The translations under genes and the position numbers were made by a program. DNA of 6,817 nucleotides from positions 1 through 6,817 of the forward strand of contig JAITON010000202.1 of NCBI GenBank assembly GCA_031289935.1, given 5' to 3'. The notes under the pieces were generated by a model. The model had not been told where the DNA came from, did not search any database, and worked only from the letters and a program-made list of their open reading frames with translations. The DNA is from Treponema sp. GTDB lineage: Bacteria; Spirochaetota; Spirochaetia; Treponematales; Breznakiellaceae. This document shows, piece after piece, positions 1 through 6,140 of the stretch; within the stretch, counting starts at the first letter, position 1, and each line of letters opens with the position of its first letter.

Positions 1-167
1 TTTACCGTAGACGGTGAGCGTTTTACCGTAGACGGTGAGCGTTTTACCGTAGACGGTGAGCGCTTTACCGTAGACGGTGAGCCTTTTACCGTAGACGGTG
101 AGCGCTTTACCGTAGACGGCGGGCTTTTTACCGTAGACGGTGGGCCTTTTACCGTAGACGGTGAGCG
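1..167. repeat. Tandem array of eight 21-bp palindromic units (array 1)
   Basis: Eight head-to-tail units (the first lacks one base at the window edge) each contain the 12-nt core ACCGTAGACGGT, starting at 4, 25, 46, 67, 88, 109, 130 and 151, followed by a 9-nt linker of the type GAGCGYTTT. The core is a dyad: arms ACCGT and ACGGT are reverse complements around a 2-nt centre. Only the core beginning at 109 differs (last base C). Linkers vary more: the 3' units carry GGGC in place of GAGC. One plus-strand frame is open through all units and reads as the heptapeptide FTVDGER, ending at a TGA at 175-177; the frame of the protease that follows has a TAG in every unit. The array continues off the left edge, so its full length is unknown and it could be the tail of an upstream ORF. 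It is not a CRISPR, because there are no unique spacers. Confidence 0.95.
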
Positions 168-394
168 CGCTGGTTGATACCGGCGCCTGGACGCTGGTCA
201 TCAACGAGGAGACCCGCGCAAAGCTGGGCCTAGAGGTTCTGCGCACGAGCACGTCGGAGGTTGCCAACGGCGTGGTGGAAACCGGGTTCGTCACCGAGGG
301 GGTCAACATTTACTGGAAGGACCGCCAGACCGTCTGCAACGCCTTCGTGCTCCCCCACAAAACGGAGGCGCTTTTCGGCGCCCTTCCCCTGGAA

Positions 395-431
395 CCGCGC
401 AACGAAGCCCGAAGGGCGGAGTATCCAGCGG
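395..431. repeat. 37-bp stem-loop insertion inside the protease remnant
   Basis: This segment separates two parts of the protease that should be adjacent (…GALPLE up to 394 and GMDLMV from 432), and its length (37, one more than a multiple of three) accounts for the frameshift. It contains a perfect short hairpin, GCCC-GAA-GGGC, at 407-417. Its right end is part of a 13-nt stretch (CAGCGGGGTATGG, 426-438) that also forms part of the terminator hairpin near 1902-1914. The exact borders are uncertain by a few bases because the GGT codon at 432 could belong to either side. The insertion is inferred from family architecture, not from an empty site. Confidence 0.55.
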
Positions 432-482
432 GGTATGGACTTGATGGTAGCCCCCCAAGGGGAGCGGGTAATCGGCGCCGCC

Positions 483-511
483 TTGATATACAGGCAGGCC
501 TCCGCTATACT
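483..511 (+). promoter_or_regulatory. Sigma70-type promoter for the condensation-domain gene
   Basis: A -35 box TTGATA (483-488) and a -10 box TATACT (506-511) are separated by exactly 17 bp. Transcription would start near 517-519, giving a leader of about 37 nt that ends in the ribosome binding site AAAGGGA (541-547), 8 nt before the ATG at 556. It lies in the region where the protease remnant no longer resembles its family. Confidence 0.7.
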
Positions 512-555
512 GGCAACGCTTTTTGAGAAAACACCGGAGAAAAGGGATGTAAACC

Positions 556-1854
556 ATGAATAAATTGCTGATGACCGGTGAGCGCTTGTTTTTTCGGGCT
601 CCTAATATCAATGTGTGTTTTCGCGTGGAGCTGGAAGGGTCCTTTACCGGTGAACAGGCCGAAGGGGCCCTGGAAATGCTCTGCCGCCGGCATCCCCTCC
701 TTAAGTGTACGGTACAGATTGATGAAAACAACCGGGCCTGGTACATACCCGGCGCCGGAAAACTGGGGGTTGAATTCCACGGCGCGGAACTGGACTGGCA
801 GGATTGGTACGAAAAAACAGATTCCTTACCCTTCGATTTTGCCCATGGCCCTCTGGTTAAAATTTGTGTTATCCGTAATGCCGGGAAAACAGAATTACTG
901 CTCCTGGGCCATCATATCATTGCCGACGGTATAGGCTACCTGAACCTGACGCGGGATCTGCTTTTGGCGCTGGACGGCAGTCTGGATACCACCCCCCAGC
1001 CCTTGCAGCCCAGGGAGAACTTTAGGCAGGGCGCCCGCCTGGGTTTCCTGCCAAAAATCGTGGCCCGGCAATTAAACAAGCAATGGGCCCTGGATCCCCG
1101 GGCCTTTTCCGAAGCGGAGTACCGGGCCCTTTTTGAAAGCCACCGCAGGCGCTTTCCCCCGGGTATGTACCATGATTGTATCGAAGGCGCCGCGTTGACG
1201 GAACTCCTGTCATCCTGTAAAAGGGCGGGGATCACCGTAAACGAAGCGATTACCATGGCCTTTGCTGCGGCCATGCTCAGCCTGGGGGGTCGCTATTCCG
1301 CAGACAGTATCCCGGTGGGCCTTTCGGTAAACGTCCGAAACGATTTAAGGGTTTCGGCGGCGTATTGTTTGGGCGATTATGTGGCGGGGTTTTTGGTAAA
1401 GGCCGCCTATGACGGGGCCAGGGATTTTATCAGCAACGCAAAACGGCTTGCCCCGGCCCTGCGAAAAGTCCTGCACCATCCCCGCCCGCGCTTACGGTCG
1501 GTTTTATTTGTCGAAGCCCTCGACCCGGCCTTGATTGAATCCACCCAATTTGCCTCCTACGGCGATTACGGCAATGGAGTATCAAAAAAACTTGCCGCCA
1601 TCATCGGCAGTCTGAGCGACCACCGGGGTTTGGGGGTCTCCAATTTGGGCAAACCAGCGTTTGACCAGTACCGCAGCTTTACGCTCCGGGAGCTCCGGTT
1701 TATCCCCCCGGTTTTTCCCCATAGCCTGGTAATTGTGGGCGTCGTTACCGCGAACAACAAACTCGCCATAACCCTCCGGTATGCAAAATCGGAAATTACC
1801 ATGGATGCCGCTGAAGCCCTCTGCACTGCCGCCAAAAAGCTCCTGCTTCCATAA
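556..1854 (+). CDS. Stand-alone condensation-domain / CAT-superfamily acyltransferase
   Basis: The 432-residue product carries the HHxxxDG signature as HHIIADG (residues 119-125); in the chloramphenicol acetyltransferase-like superfamily the second His (120) is the catalytic base and the Asp (124) is structural. The N-terminal MTGERLFF, the segment RRHPLLK (44-50), PVGLSVNVR (253-261) and VSNLGKP (361-367) match the layout of NRPS condensation domains and PapA5-type or alcohol O-acyltransferases. The length fits one complete two-lobed domain with no adenylation or carrier domain attached. It therefore probably moves an acyl group from a thioester to an alcohol or amine; the substrate cannot be read from the sequence. 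There is no signal peptide, so it should be cytoplasmic. The start ATG has a good ribosome binding site and its own promoter. It is the only intact plus-strand gene here and ends 31 nt before a hairpin terminator. It looks less GC-rich than the minus-strand genes, which could indicate a separate history. Confidence 0.85.
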   Translation: MNKLLMTGERLFFRAPNINVCFRVELEGSFTGEQAEGALEMLCRRHPLLKCTVQIDENNRAWYIPGAGKLGVEFHGAELDWQDWYEKTDSLPFDFAHGPLVKICVIRNAGKTELLLLGHHIIADGIGYLNLTRDLLLALDGSLDTTPQPLQPRENFRQGARLGFLPKIVARQLNKQWALDPRAFSEAEYRALFESHRRRFPPGMYHDCIEGAALTELLSSCKRAGITVNEAITMAFAAAMLSLGGRYSADSIPVGLSVNVRNDLRVSAAYCLGDYVAGFLVKAAYDGARDFISNAKRLAPALRKVLHHPRPRLRSVLFVEALDPALIESTQFASYGDYGNGVSKKLAAIIGSLSDHRGLGVSNLGKPAFDQYRSFTLRELRFIPPVFPHSLVIVGVVTANNKLAITLRYAKSEITMDAAEALCTAAKKLLLP

Positions 1855-1885
1855 AAATAACAGAGAAAATACAAGGGAACGCAAT

Positions 1886-1917
1886 CAACCAACCCCGCAA
1901 GCAGCGGGGTATGGTTG
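1886..1917. terminator. Hairpin terminator between convergent genes
   Basis: The left arm 1886-1898 (CAACCAACCCCGC) pairs with the right arm 1904-1917 over 13 base pairs, with one bulged A (1911) and the 5-nt loop AAGCA. It lies 31 nt after the acyltransferase stop and 29 nt beyond the patatin gene stop on the other strand, so it can serve both. The T-tract is weak on the plus side (TTCTCGT), and on the minus side the T-rich stretch is about 10 nt away, so termination efficiency is uncertain. Confidence 0.7.
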
Positions 1918-1946
1918 TTCTCGTAAGGCATTTGACCCGCAACGAA

Positions 1947-2909
1947 TCAGCGCGCTCTTGTTTGCCGCCTCCGTTTCCGTGCCCGCCGCCTGGCTGCGGC
2001 AGCTTCGTAACCCTTGCCGAAGAAGGTTTCCAGGGTCCCCTGGTTGGCCGCCACGGACTGCTCGCCCAGGGCTACCAGTTCCCGCTTCCGGTCGAAGGAG
2101 AGGAGCGTGGCGGCTTTACCGCCGGCGGCGCCGCCAGCAGTACCGCCAGCGGCGTTGATTACCGTGGCGCCCTCCCAGGCATCCTGCCGGCGGGCCCGGG
2201 AAAACATGACGTATTCCAGACAACGGTAGGCGATCTTGGGGACCGACACAAAGTCCCCGGGATCCTGGTCCCGAAAGCCCCCTACGTCCACCGCCAGAAT
2301 CCGGCTAAAGCCCTCGGCTTCGGCAATATGAACCGGCAGATTGTCGGCAAGGCCCCCGTCCACCAGACACATGGCCCTTCCGTTGGGGCCGGTCTCCGTG
2401 ACCGGTGCAAAGATCATGGGGATCGACATGGACGCGTGGATGGCCCGCCCCAGCGGCCCGCTTCGGAAGACCACTTCCTGGCCCGAGACCAGGTCCACCG
2501 CGTTGCAGCGAAAGGGGATACGGGTTTCTTCGAAGGTCTTAACCCCCAGGAAGCGGTCGATCAGGGCCTCGATATGCTCCCCCGAGTCGATGCCCGGCTT
2601 AGCCGCCAGGTTCCCCAGAAGCTTTCCCGCCTGAAAGACCCGGGCCACGGGCTCGGCGAGTTTAAAGGTGAAGCCGTCCAGGTGCTTGGTAATGTCAAAC
2701 TCCTCAAGGACATAGCGGTGGAGCTCCCCCAGGCCGGTCCCCGAGGCGTAGAGCCCCCCGATGATGGCCCCCATGGAAGTACCTACCACCAGAGACGGCT
2801 CGGGCCAGCCCCGTTCCAGCAGGGCCCGGAGAAAGCCCAAATGGGCCAGCCCCTTGGCGCCCCCGCCCGAGAGCACCAGAGCGTAACGCAGATTACGGTC
2901 GATTTTCAC
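1947..2909 (-). CDS. Patatin-like phospholipase (RssA/YlbK type)
   Basis: The 320-residue protein shows all landmarks of bacterial patatin-like serine lipases: the oxyanion-hole glycine motif SGGGAKG (14-20), the nucleophile elbow GTSMG (43-47, Ser45) and the second member of the Ser-Asp dyad in VDGGLADNLP (183-192, Asp184). No signal peptide or membrane segment is seen, so it is likely cytosolic or membrane-peripheral and hydrolyses acyl esters of phospholipids; the true substrate is unknown. The start is a GTG (2909-2907) with the Shine-Dalgarno AAGGAGG (2922-2916) 6 nt upstream. It overlaps the aminotransferase end by 17 nt, so it is the last gene of the coupled cluster. Two oddities lie in the C-terminal part: a Gly/Ala stretch at about 253-267 encoded by a 12-bp repeat, and a very basic tail (RRRARKRRRQTRAR, 307-320) that could bind acidic lipid or nucleic acid. 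The family call is firm; the physiological role is not. Confidence 0.9.
   Translation of the reverse strand: MKIDRNLRYALVLSGGGAKGLAHLGFLRALLERGWPEPSLVVGTSMGAIIGGLYASGTGLGELHRYVLEEFDITKHLDGFTFKLAEPVARVFQAGKLLGNLAAKPGIDSGEHIEALIDRFLGVKTFEETRIPFRCNAVDLVSGQEVVFRSGPLGRAIHASMSIPMIFAPVTETGPNGRAMCLVDGGLADNLPVHIAEAEGFSRILAVDVGGFRDQDPGDFVSVPKIAYRCLEYVMFSRARRQDAWEGATVINAAGGTAGGAAGGKAATLLSFDRKRELVALGEQSVAANQGTLETFFGKGYEAAAARRRARKRRRQTRAR
2117..2152. repeat. Three 12-bp repeats inside the patatin gene
   Basis: Three consecutive 12-bp units on the plus strand (TACCGCCGGCGG, CGCCGCCAGCAG, TACCGCCAGCGG at 2117, 2129 and 2141) encode the Gly/Ala-rich insert AAGG-TAGG-AAGG on the minus strand. As 12 is four codons, the reading frame is kept. 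The third unit is the exact reverse complement of a unit found at 4137-4148 in the U32 gene. The unit carries imperfect arms ACCGC and GCGGC around a 2-nt centre. Confidence 0.7.
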
Positions 2910-4107
2910 GGAGCGCCTCCTTAAGATTTTCCAACAGAAAGCTGATGTCCCCGGCGTTGATCACCAGGGGGGGCTGGAAGGCGAGAACGTTCCGGTGGAG
3001 CCCGTTCTTGCCCAGGATGATCCCCCGGTCCTTGAGCGATTCCAGGACCCGGTCCGTGAGCCCAGGCTGAGGCTCCCCGTCCAGAGCCAGCTCGGCCCCG
3101 AGCATGAGCCCCTTGCCGCGAACCTCGGCGATCAGATCCGTGCCCTGTTGCAACGTCTCAAGCCCCGCCCGGAGACAGTCCCCCAGTTCCGCCGCCCGCT
3201 CGCAGAGACGCTCCGCTTCGATATAGTCCAGCACCGCCAGGGCTGCGGTAGCGGACACGGGATTCCCCCCCAGGGTCGATGCCGAGGGGCGGGTAAAACG
3301 GGCCGCTGTTTCGGCGGAGGCGGCAAAGGCGGCGATGGGGATACCGTTCCCCAGGGCCTTGGACATGGTCATAAGGTCCGGGGCCGCCCCGTAGTGTTCA
3401 ATGGCGAACATCTTCCCGGTCCGGGCAAAACCGGACTGCACCTCGTCGGCAATGAGCAGGGCCCCGTGCCGGTGGAGCAGCGCAAGAACCTCCTGGAAGA
3501 AGCCTTCCGGCGCGGGCCTGATGCCCCCGTTCCCCTGGATGGGCTCCACGATCAGGGCGGCAATATCCTCATCCTGTTGCAGGATGGCTTCGATCTCCTC
3601 CGCCGTATCGGCAAAGTAAAAGTCGCCGGGCAGGAAGGGATCGGCCCGCCACAGGGAAAGACCCGTGGCCGCCATGGTCAGGTTAGTCCTGCCGTGGAGG
3701 CCGAGCCGCCGGGCGATAAACTTCCGCTTTCCCGTGGCAAGCCGGGCCAGGAGCAGGGCTCCCTCGTTGGCCTCCGAACCGGACATACAGAAGAAGGAGT
3801 TGTGGAGATCCCCCGGCATGATCCCCGCGAGCCGTTCCGCCAGAGCGAGGATGGGCCCGGTGAGGTAGATATTGGACAGGTGCTGGAGCTGCCGCATCTG
3901 GGCGATAACCCGGTCCAGGATAAAGGGGTTGCTGTGGCCGCAGTTCATCACCGAGACCCCGGCGAAAAAATCCAGGTACTGCTTCCCCCCCTGGTCGTAG
4001 AGGTACTGCATCTCGCCCCGGACAAAGAGGGGCGGGTCCTGGTAAAAGTGGTTCAGGCAGGGCATCAGGTATTCCCGGCGCTTCTCCAGGGCTTCGTTGC
4101 TATTCAT
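2893..4107 (-). CDS. Class III PLP-dependent aminotransferase
   Basis: The 404-residue product has the standard class III fold type I landmarks in order: the cofactor phosphate-binding SGSEANEGA (109-117), HGRTNLT (138-144) after a substrate-side loop, the PLP-ring Asp in ADEVQSGFARTG (220-231, Asp221), the Schiff-base lysine in MTMSKALGNGIP (246-257, Lys250) and TLGGNP (278-283). It resembles the alanine-glyoxylate (AGXT2-like), ornithine and 4-aminobutyrate group; the amino donor cannot be assigned. The length is normal for the family. The start is the ATG at 4107, preceded by AGGAGG (4118-4113) at 5 nt. The open frame continues 113 codons upstream, but that stretch lies antiparallel-free inside the U32 gene on the same strand in another frame and has no aminotransferase similarity, so the longer start is rejected. 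The ATG overlaps the U32 stop by 8 nt (ATGAATAG), and the end overlaps the patatin GTG by 17 nt, which indicates translational coupling on both sides. Confidence 0.93.
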   Translation of the reverse strand: MNSNEALEKRREYLMPCLNHFYQDPPLFVRGEMQYLYDQGGKQYLDFFAGVSVMNCGHSNPFILDRVIAQMRQLQHLSNIYLTGPILALAERLAGIMPGDLHNSFFCMSGSEANEGALLLARLATGKRKFIARRLGLHGRTNLTMAATGLSLWRADPFLPGDFYFADTAEEIEAILQQDEDIAALIVEPIQGNGGIRPAPEGFFQEVLALLHRHGALLIADEVQSGFARTGKMFAIEHYGAAPDLMTMSKALGNGIPIAAFAASAETAARFTRPSASTLGGNPVSATAALAVLDYIEAERLCERAAELGDCLRAGLETLQQGTDLIAEVRGKGLMLGAELALDGEPQPGLTDRVLESLKDRGIILGKNGLHRNVLAFQPPLVINAGDISFLLENLKEALRENRP

Positions 4108-6073
4108 GGTCCCCTCCTGCGGCCCCGCTGGCGGGACCGCTGGCGGTATCGCCGCAAAATGCCCAGGCGCCGGGGCTAAAACCCTGCCGGGGCGGGGCCT
4201 CCGCCAGGATGGCCGCCAGGATAGTCTCCCGGTCTCCGTCAGCTTCGGCCAGAAGTTTCTTAAAGACCGCAAGACTCCGCTCAAAAGCCCCCTGCTCCAG
4301 ATGGGCGATTTCCAGCCTGAAACAGGAGAGCCCTGCCCGGTGGAGTTCCTTAAGGAAGGGAAGCCCCGAGATATCCCGGTAAAGGAGCAGGTGATTCCGC
4401 CCCCGTTTGTCCCGGTAGACCGGGTGCCGGAAGCCCTTTCCGTCAATCAGATAGAGGACGTCCGCCTCCCCCTGGGTATTCTCGAAGAGATCGTGCTCCA
4501 GGTACATGACCGTGGGGGAGCCGAACACGATGATCTCCGCCCAATCCCCCGACTCGGCCAGGAGCGCGGCCGTATCCGCCAGCCTGGTCTCCGCCGAAAG
4601 GGTAAAGCTCCCAAGCCCCTCGGCACGGTAGAATTCCCAGGCGGCGCTGTTCTGGATATTGAGGGCGTAATCCCCCCGGATTTCCAGACCCGTCCGGGCC
4701 GCCTCCCGGATACCCCCCAGGCTCGTGGCCACGATGCCGTCTATCCCCCGGATACGCCCCAGGGCATGGCGGTACTCCTCGATATCACGGTCGAACATCA
4801 TGCGGCTCTGGCAGAGGTAAAGCCGGGAACTCCCCTTGGCCGCCGCCAGCCTGTTGATATCCTCCACCGAAAAGGGCCTGTGGGGCAGGAAGACCTCCCC
4901 GGAAAGGTAGACCCGGTCCACCCCCATGCGGAAACAGGCGCCGGCCTGTTCCCCGGTCTGCACCTTGCAGGCCAGTTCCGGCCGCCGGGTATTGCCCCGG
5001 TCCCGGCCGGCCAGATAGTCCCGGATGCGGCCGATCCGTAGAGGCGTCAGTTCAGGCTCCTCCGTGGCCGCGCTAAAGGGCTTCCCGGTACTGTAGAAGG
5101 CCCCGGTCCCCTCCATGCGGCGGTTGATATTGGCCAGGCCCGGCCTCCCAAAGGCGTAGGCGGTGGAGAAATCCCGTTTGCGCTGCCCGTAGAGCGCCTC
5201 CGCCCCGGTTTCCGGATCGTAGGCCAGGGGCTCCGCCAGGTAGCGGTCCAGAGCATCCCCGTAGGCATTGACCAGCGCTTCGAGGTAATCCCCGTCCCGC
5301 ATCCGGCCCTCGATCTTAAAGACGCTAATGCCGCTGTGGATAAGCTCCGGGATATGCCCGTAGAGGCAGAGGTCCTTAACCGCCAGGGGAAATTCGGTGG
5401 GATAGATTTTACCGCCGCATTCCAGCCGGAAATCCCAGCGGCAGGGCTTAAGGCAGCGGCCCTGGTTGGAACTGGCGCCGAAAAGGATACCGCTGTACAG
5501 GCACTGCCCCCCGTGGGCAACGCACATATCGCCGTGGACAAAGTACTCAAGCTCCATATCCGTCCGGGCCGAAACCGCCCGGATCTCCGCCAGGGACATT
5601 TCCCGGGACATGATCACCCGGCTTAGGCCCCATTCCTCAAGCCCCCGGATACTGGCCAGGTTGTGGACGTTCATCATGACCGAGGCGTGGACCGCCAGAG
5701 GAAGCTCCAGGCGGCGTATCAGGCTCAGGACCCCCGGGTCCTGGACGATGAGGGCGTCGGGGCGGATTCCCGCGAGAAAGTCCAGGTAGCCGGCCAGAGC
5801 GGGGAGCTCTTCCTGGGTATACATGTTGTTGACCGTGATATAGGCCCGTTTCCCCTGCCCCTGGACCAGGGACACGGCCTCCCGCAGTTCATCATAGGAG
5901 AAGTTGTAATCCTTCCGGTGGAGCCGCATGTTAAAGCGCTTCCCCCCGAAATAGACCGCGTCGCAGCGGGCCCCGGCGATACGGCGGAGGATGGCGAAGT
6001 TCCCTGCCGGGGCCAGCAGTTCCAGGCGCTTCCCGTTAAAGCGGCGCCCGGAAGCAGGGTTCAGGGCGCCCAT
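4100..6073 (-). CDS. U32 family protein (collagenase-like / RNA or cofactor hydroxylation type), double domain
   Basis: The 657-residue protein starts its U32 domain at KRLELLAPAGN (15-25) and contains the family signature at 176-194 (EYFVHGDMC…GGQCLYS) followed by GRCLKPCRW (205-213). Cys184, Cys191, Cys207 and probably Cys236 (or Cys211) are good candidates for the [4Fe-4S] ligands known in UbiU/UbiV-like members. The motif FKIEGRM (252-258) closes the first half. Residues about 345-610 look like a second U32-like barrel, with LIDGKGFRHPVYRD (542-555) and FRLEIAHLE (585-593). The length is close to E. coli RlhA (YdcP), which hydroxylates 23S rRNA; other relatives (TrhP, UbiUV) hydroxylate tRNA or ubiquinone precursors. 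The old name peptidase U32 should not be taken as proof of proteolysis. The C-terminus (TASG-PASG-AAGG) is a repeat-encoded tail. The ATG at 6073 lacks a clear Shine-Dalgarno; a better one serves an overlapping short ORF (6061-6093). It is the first gene of the coupled trio. Confidence 0.88.
   Translation of the reverse strand: MGALNPASGRRFNGKRLELLAPAGNFAILRRIAGARCDAVYFGGKRFNMRLHRKDYNFSYDELREAVSLVQGQGKRAYITVNNMYTQEELPALAGYLDFLAGIRPDALIVQDPGVLSLIRRLELPLAVHASVMMNVHNLASIRGLEEWGLSRVIMSREMSLAEIRAVSARTDMELEYFVHGDMCVAHGGQCLYSGILFGASSNQGRCLKPCRWDFRLECGGKIYPTEFPLAVKDLCLYGHIPELIHSGISVFKIEGRMRDGDYLEALVNAYGDALDRYLAEPLAYDPETGAEALYGQRKRDFSTAYAFGRPGLANINRRMEGTGAFYSTGKPFSAATEEPELTPLRIGRIRDYLAGRDRGNTRRPELACKVQTGEQAGACFRMGVDRVYLSGEVFLPHRPFSVEDINRLAAAKGSSRLYLCQSRMMFDRDIEEYRHALGRIRGIDGIVATSLGGIREAARTGLEIRGDYALNIQNSAAWEFYRAEGLGSFTLSAETRLADTAALLAESGDWAEIIVFGSPTVMYLEHDLFENTQGEADVLYLIDGKGFRHPVYRDKRGRNHLLLYRDISGLPFLKELHRAGLSCFRLEIAHLEQGAFERSLAVFKKLLAEADGDRETILAAILAEAPPRQGFSPGAWAFCGDTASGPASGAAGGDHE
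4125..4148. repeat. Two 12-bp palindromic repeats at the 3' end of the U32 gene
   Basis: CCGCTGGCGGGA (4125-4136) and CCGCTGGCGGTA (4137-4148) are tandem. Shifted by one base, each forms a perfect dyad of 5-nt arms around TG: CCCGC-TG-GCGGG at 4124-4135 and ACCGC-TG-GCGGT at 4136-4147. On the coding minus strand they give the tail TASG-PASG. The second unit is identical to the minus-strand sequence of 2141-2152 in the patatin gene, so the repeat sits in opposite orientation relative to the two coding frames. Confidence 0.75.
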
Positions 6074-6093
6074 AGGCGCCTGGTTTTATTCAT
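6061..6093 (-). CDS. Possible 10-codon leader ORF overlapping the U32 start
   Basis: An ATG at 6093 lies 7 nt after AAGGTGG (6107-6101), the best ribosome binding site in this interval. The ORF reads MNKTRRLWAP and stops with TGA at 6063-6061, 10 nt past the end of the U32 ATG (6073-6071), in a different frame. The U32 ATG itself has only a poor site. Ribosomes could reach it by coupling or reinitiation. Alternatively, the signal once served a longer U32 N-terminus and a small indel broke the frame. Expression is unproven. Confidence 0.35.
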   Translation of the reverse strand: MNKTRRLWAP

Positions 6094-6107
6094 CACTTTA
6101 CCACCTT

Positions 6108-6140
6108 GGCCCGTGGTCTTGGCAACACGGACCACGGCCC
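6108..6140. promoter_or_regulatory. Stem-loop formed by an inverted partial repeat unit next to the ribosome binding site
   Basis: GGCCCGTGGTC (6108-6118) pairs with GACCACGGCCC (6130-6140), which is the core of the first array 2 unit, with one mismatch and an 11-nt loop. In the minus-strand transcript the hairpin ends immediately before AAGGTGG (6107-6101). It could influence translation of the U32 gene, act as RNA stabiliser, or simply mark the boundary of the array. Confidence 0.5.

Larger units (their letters stand above)
158..563 (+). pseudogene. Clan AA (retropepsin-like) aspartic protease remnant, 5'-truncated and frameshifted
   Basis: The translation from 158 reads TVSALVDTGAW, the active-site segment of single-domain retropepsin-like aspartic proteases (catalytic Asp codon 176-178). 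It continues in the same frame through a typical body to ALFGALPLE, ending at 394. The family normally has about 25-40 residues before the active-site motif; here an in-frame TAG at 155-157 inside the repeat array removes them. After 394 the frame turns to PRNEARRAEYP, which has no family resemblance, while the next frame resumes at 432 with GMDLMVAPQGERVIGA, as expected directly after PLE. A 37-bp insertion (395-431) explains the +1 shift. Beyond VIGA the sequence again departs from the family and holds a promoter. The second frame runs to a TAA at 561-563. A short product from GTG 161 is possible but would be a broken enzyme. The protease call is strong; the exact ancestral ends are inferred. 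Confidence 0.8.

Noticed and set aside
1..167. CRISPR array
   Set aside because: The 21-bp units follow each other directly with nearly constant linkers; there are no unique spacers and no cas genes. The same holds for 6129-6274.
1..177. FTVDGER heptapeptide frame as the C-terminus of a real protein
   Set aside because: The frame is open to the left edge, but no non-repeat coding sequence is visible in the window to support translation; it cannot be decided without the upstream sequence.
1911..2924. Long plus-strand open frame opposite the patatin gene (337 codons)
   Set aside because: It is antisense to a gene with complete catalytic motifs, has no recognisable domain and starts inside the terminator hairpin; it is an effect of GC-rich codon use.
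4108..4446. Longer N-terminus (113 extra codons) for the aminotransferase
   Set aside because: The extension overlaps the conserved U32 coding sequence in another frame, is low-complexity and lacks family similarity, whereas the ATG at 4107 has an ideal AGGAGG and starts at the normal family position.
6095..6127. Minus-strand promoter for the U32 gene (TTGCCA … TAAAGT)
   Set aside because: The spacing is 19 bp and the -10 match is poor; the gene may be expressed from upstream or from within the array.
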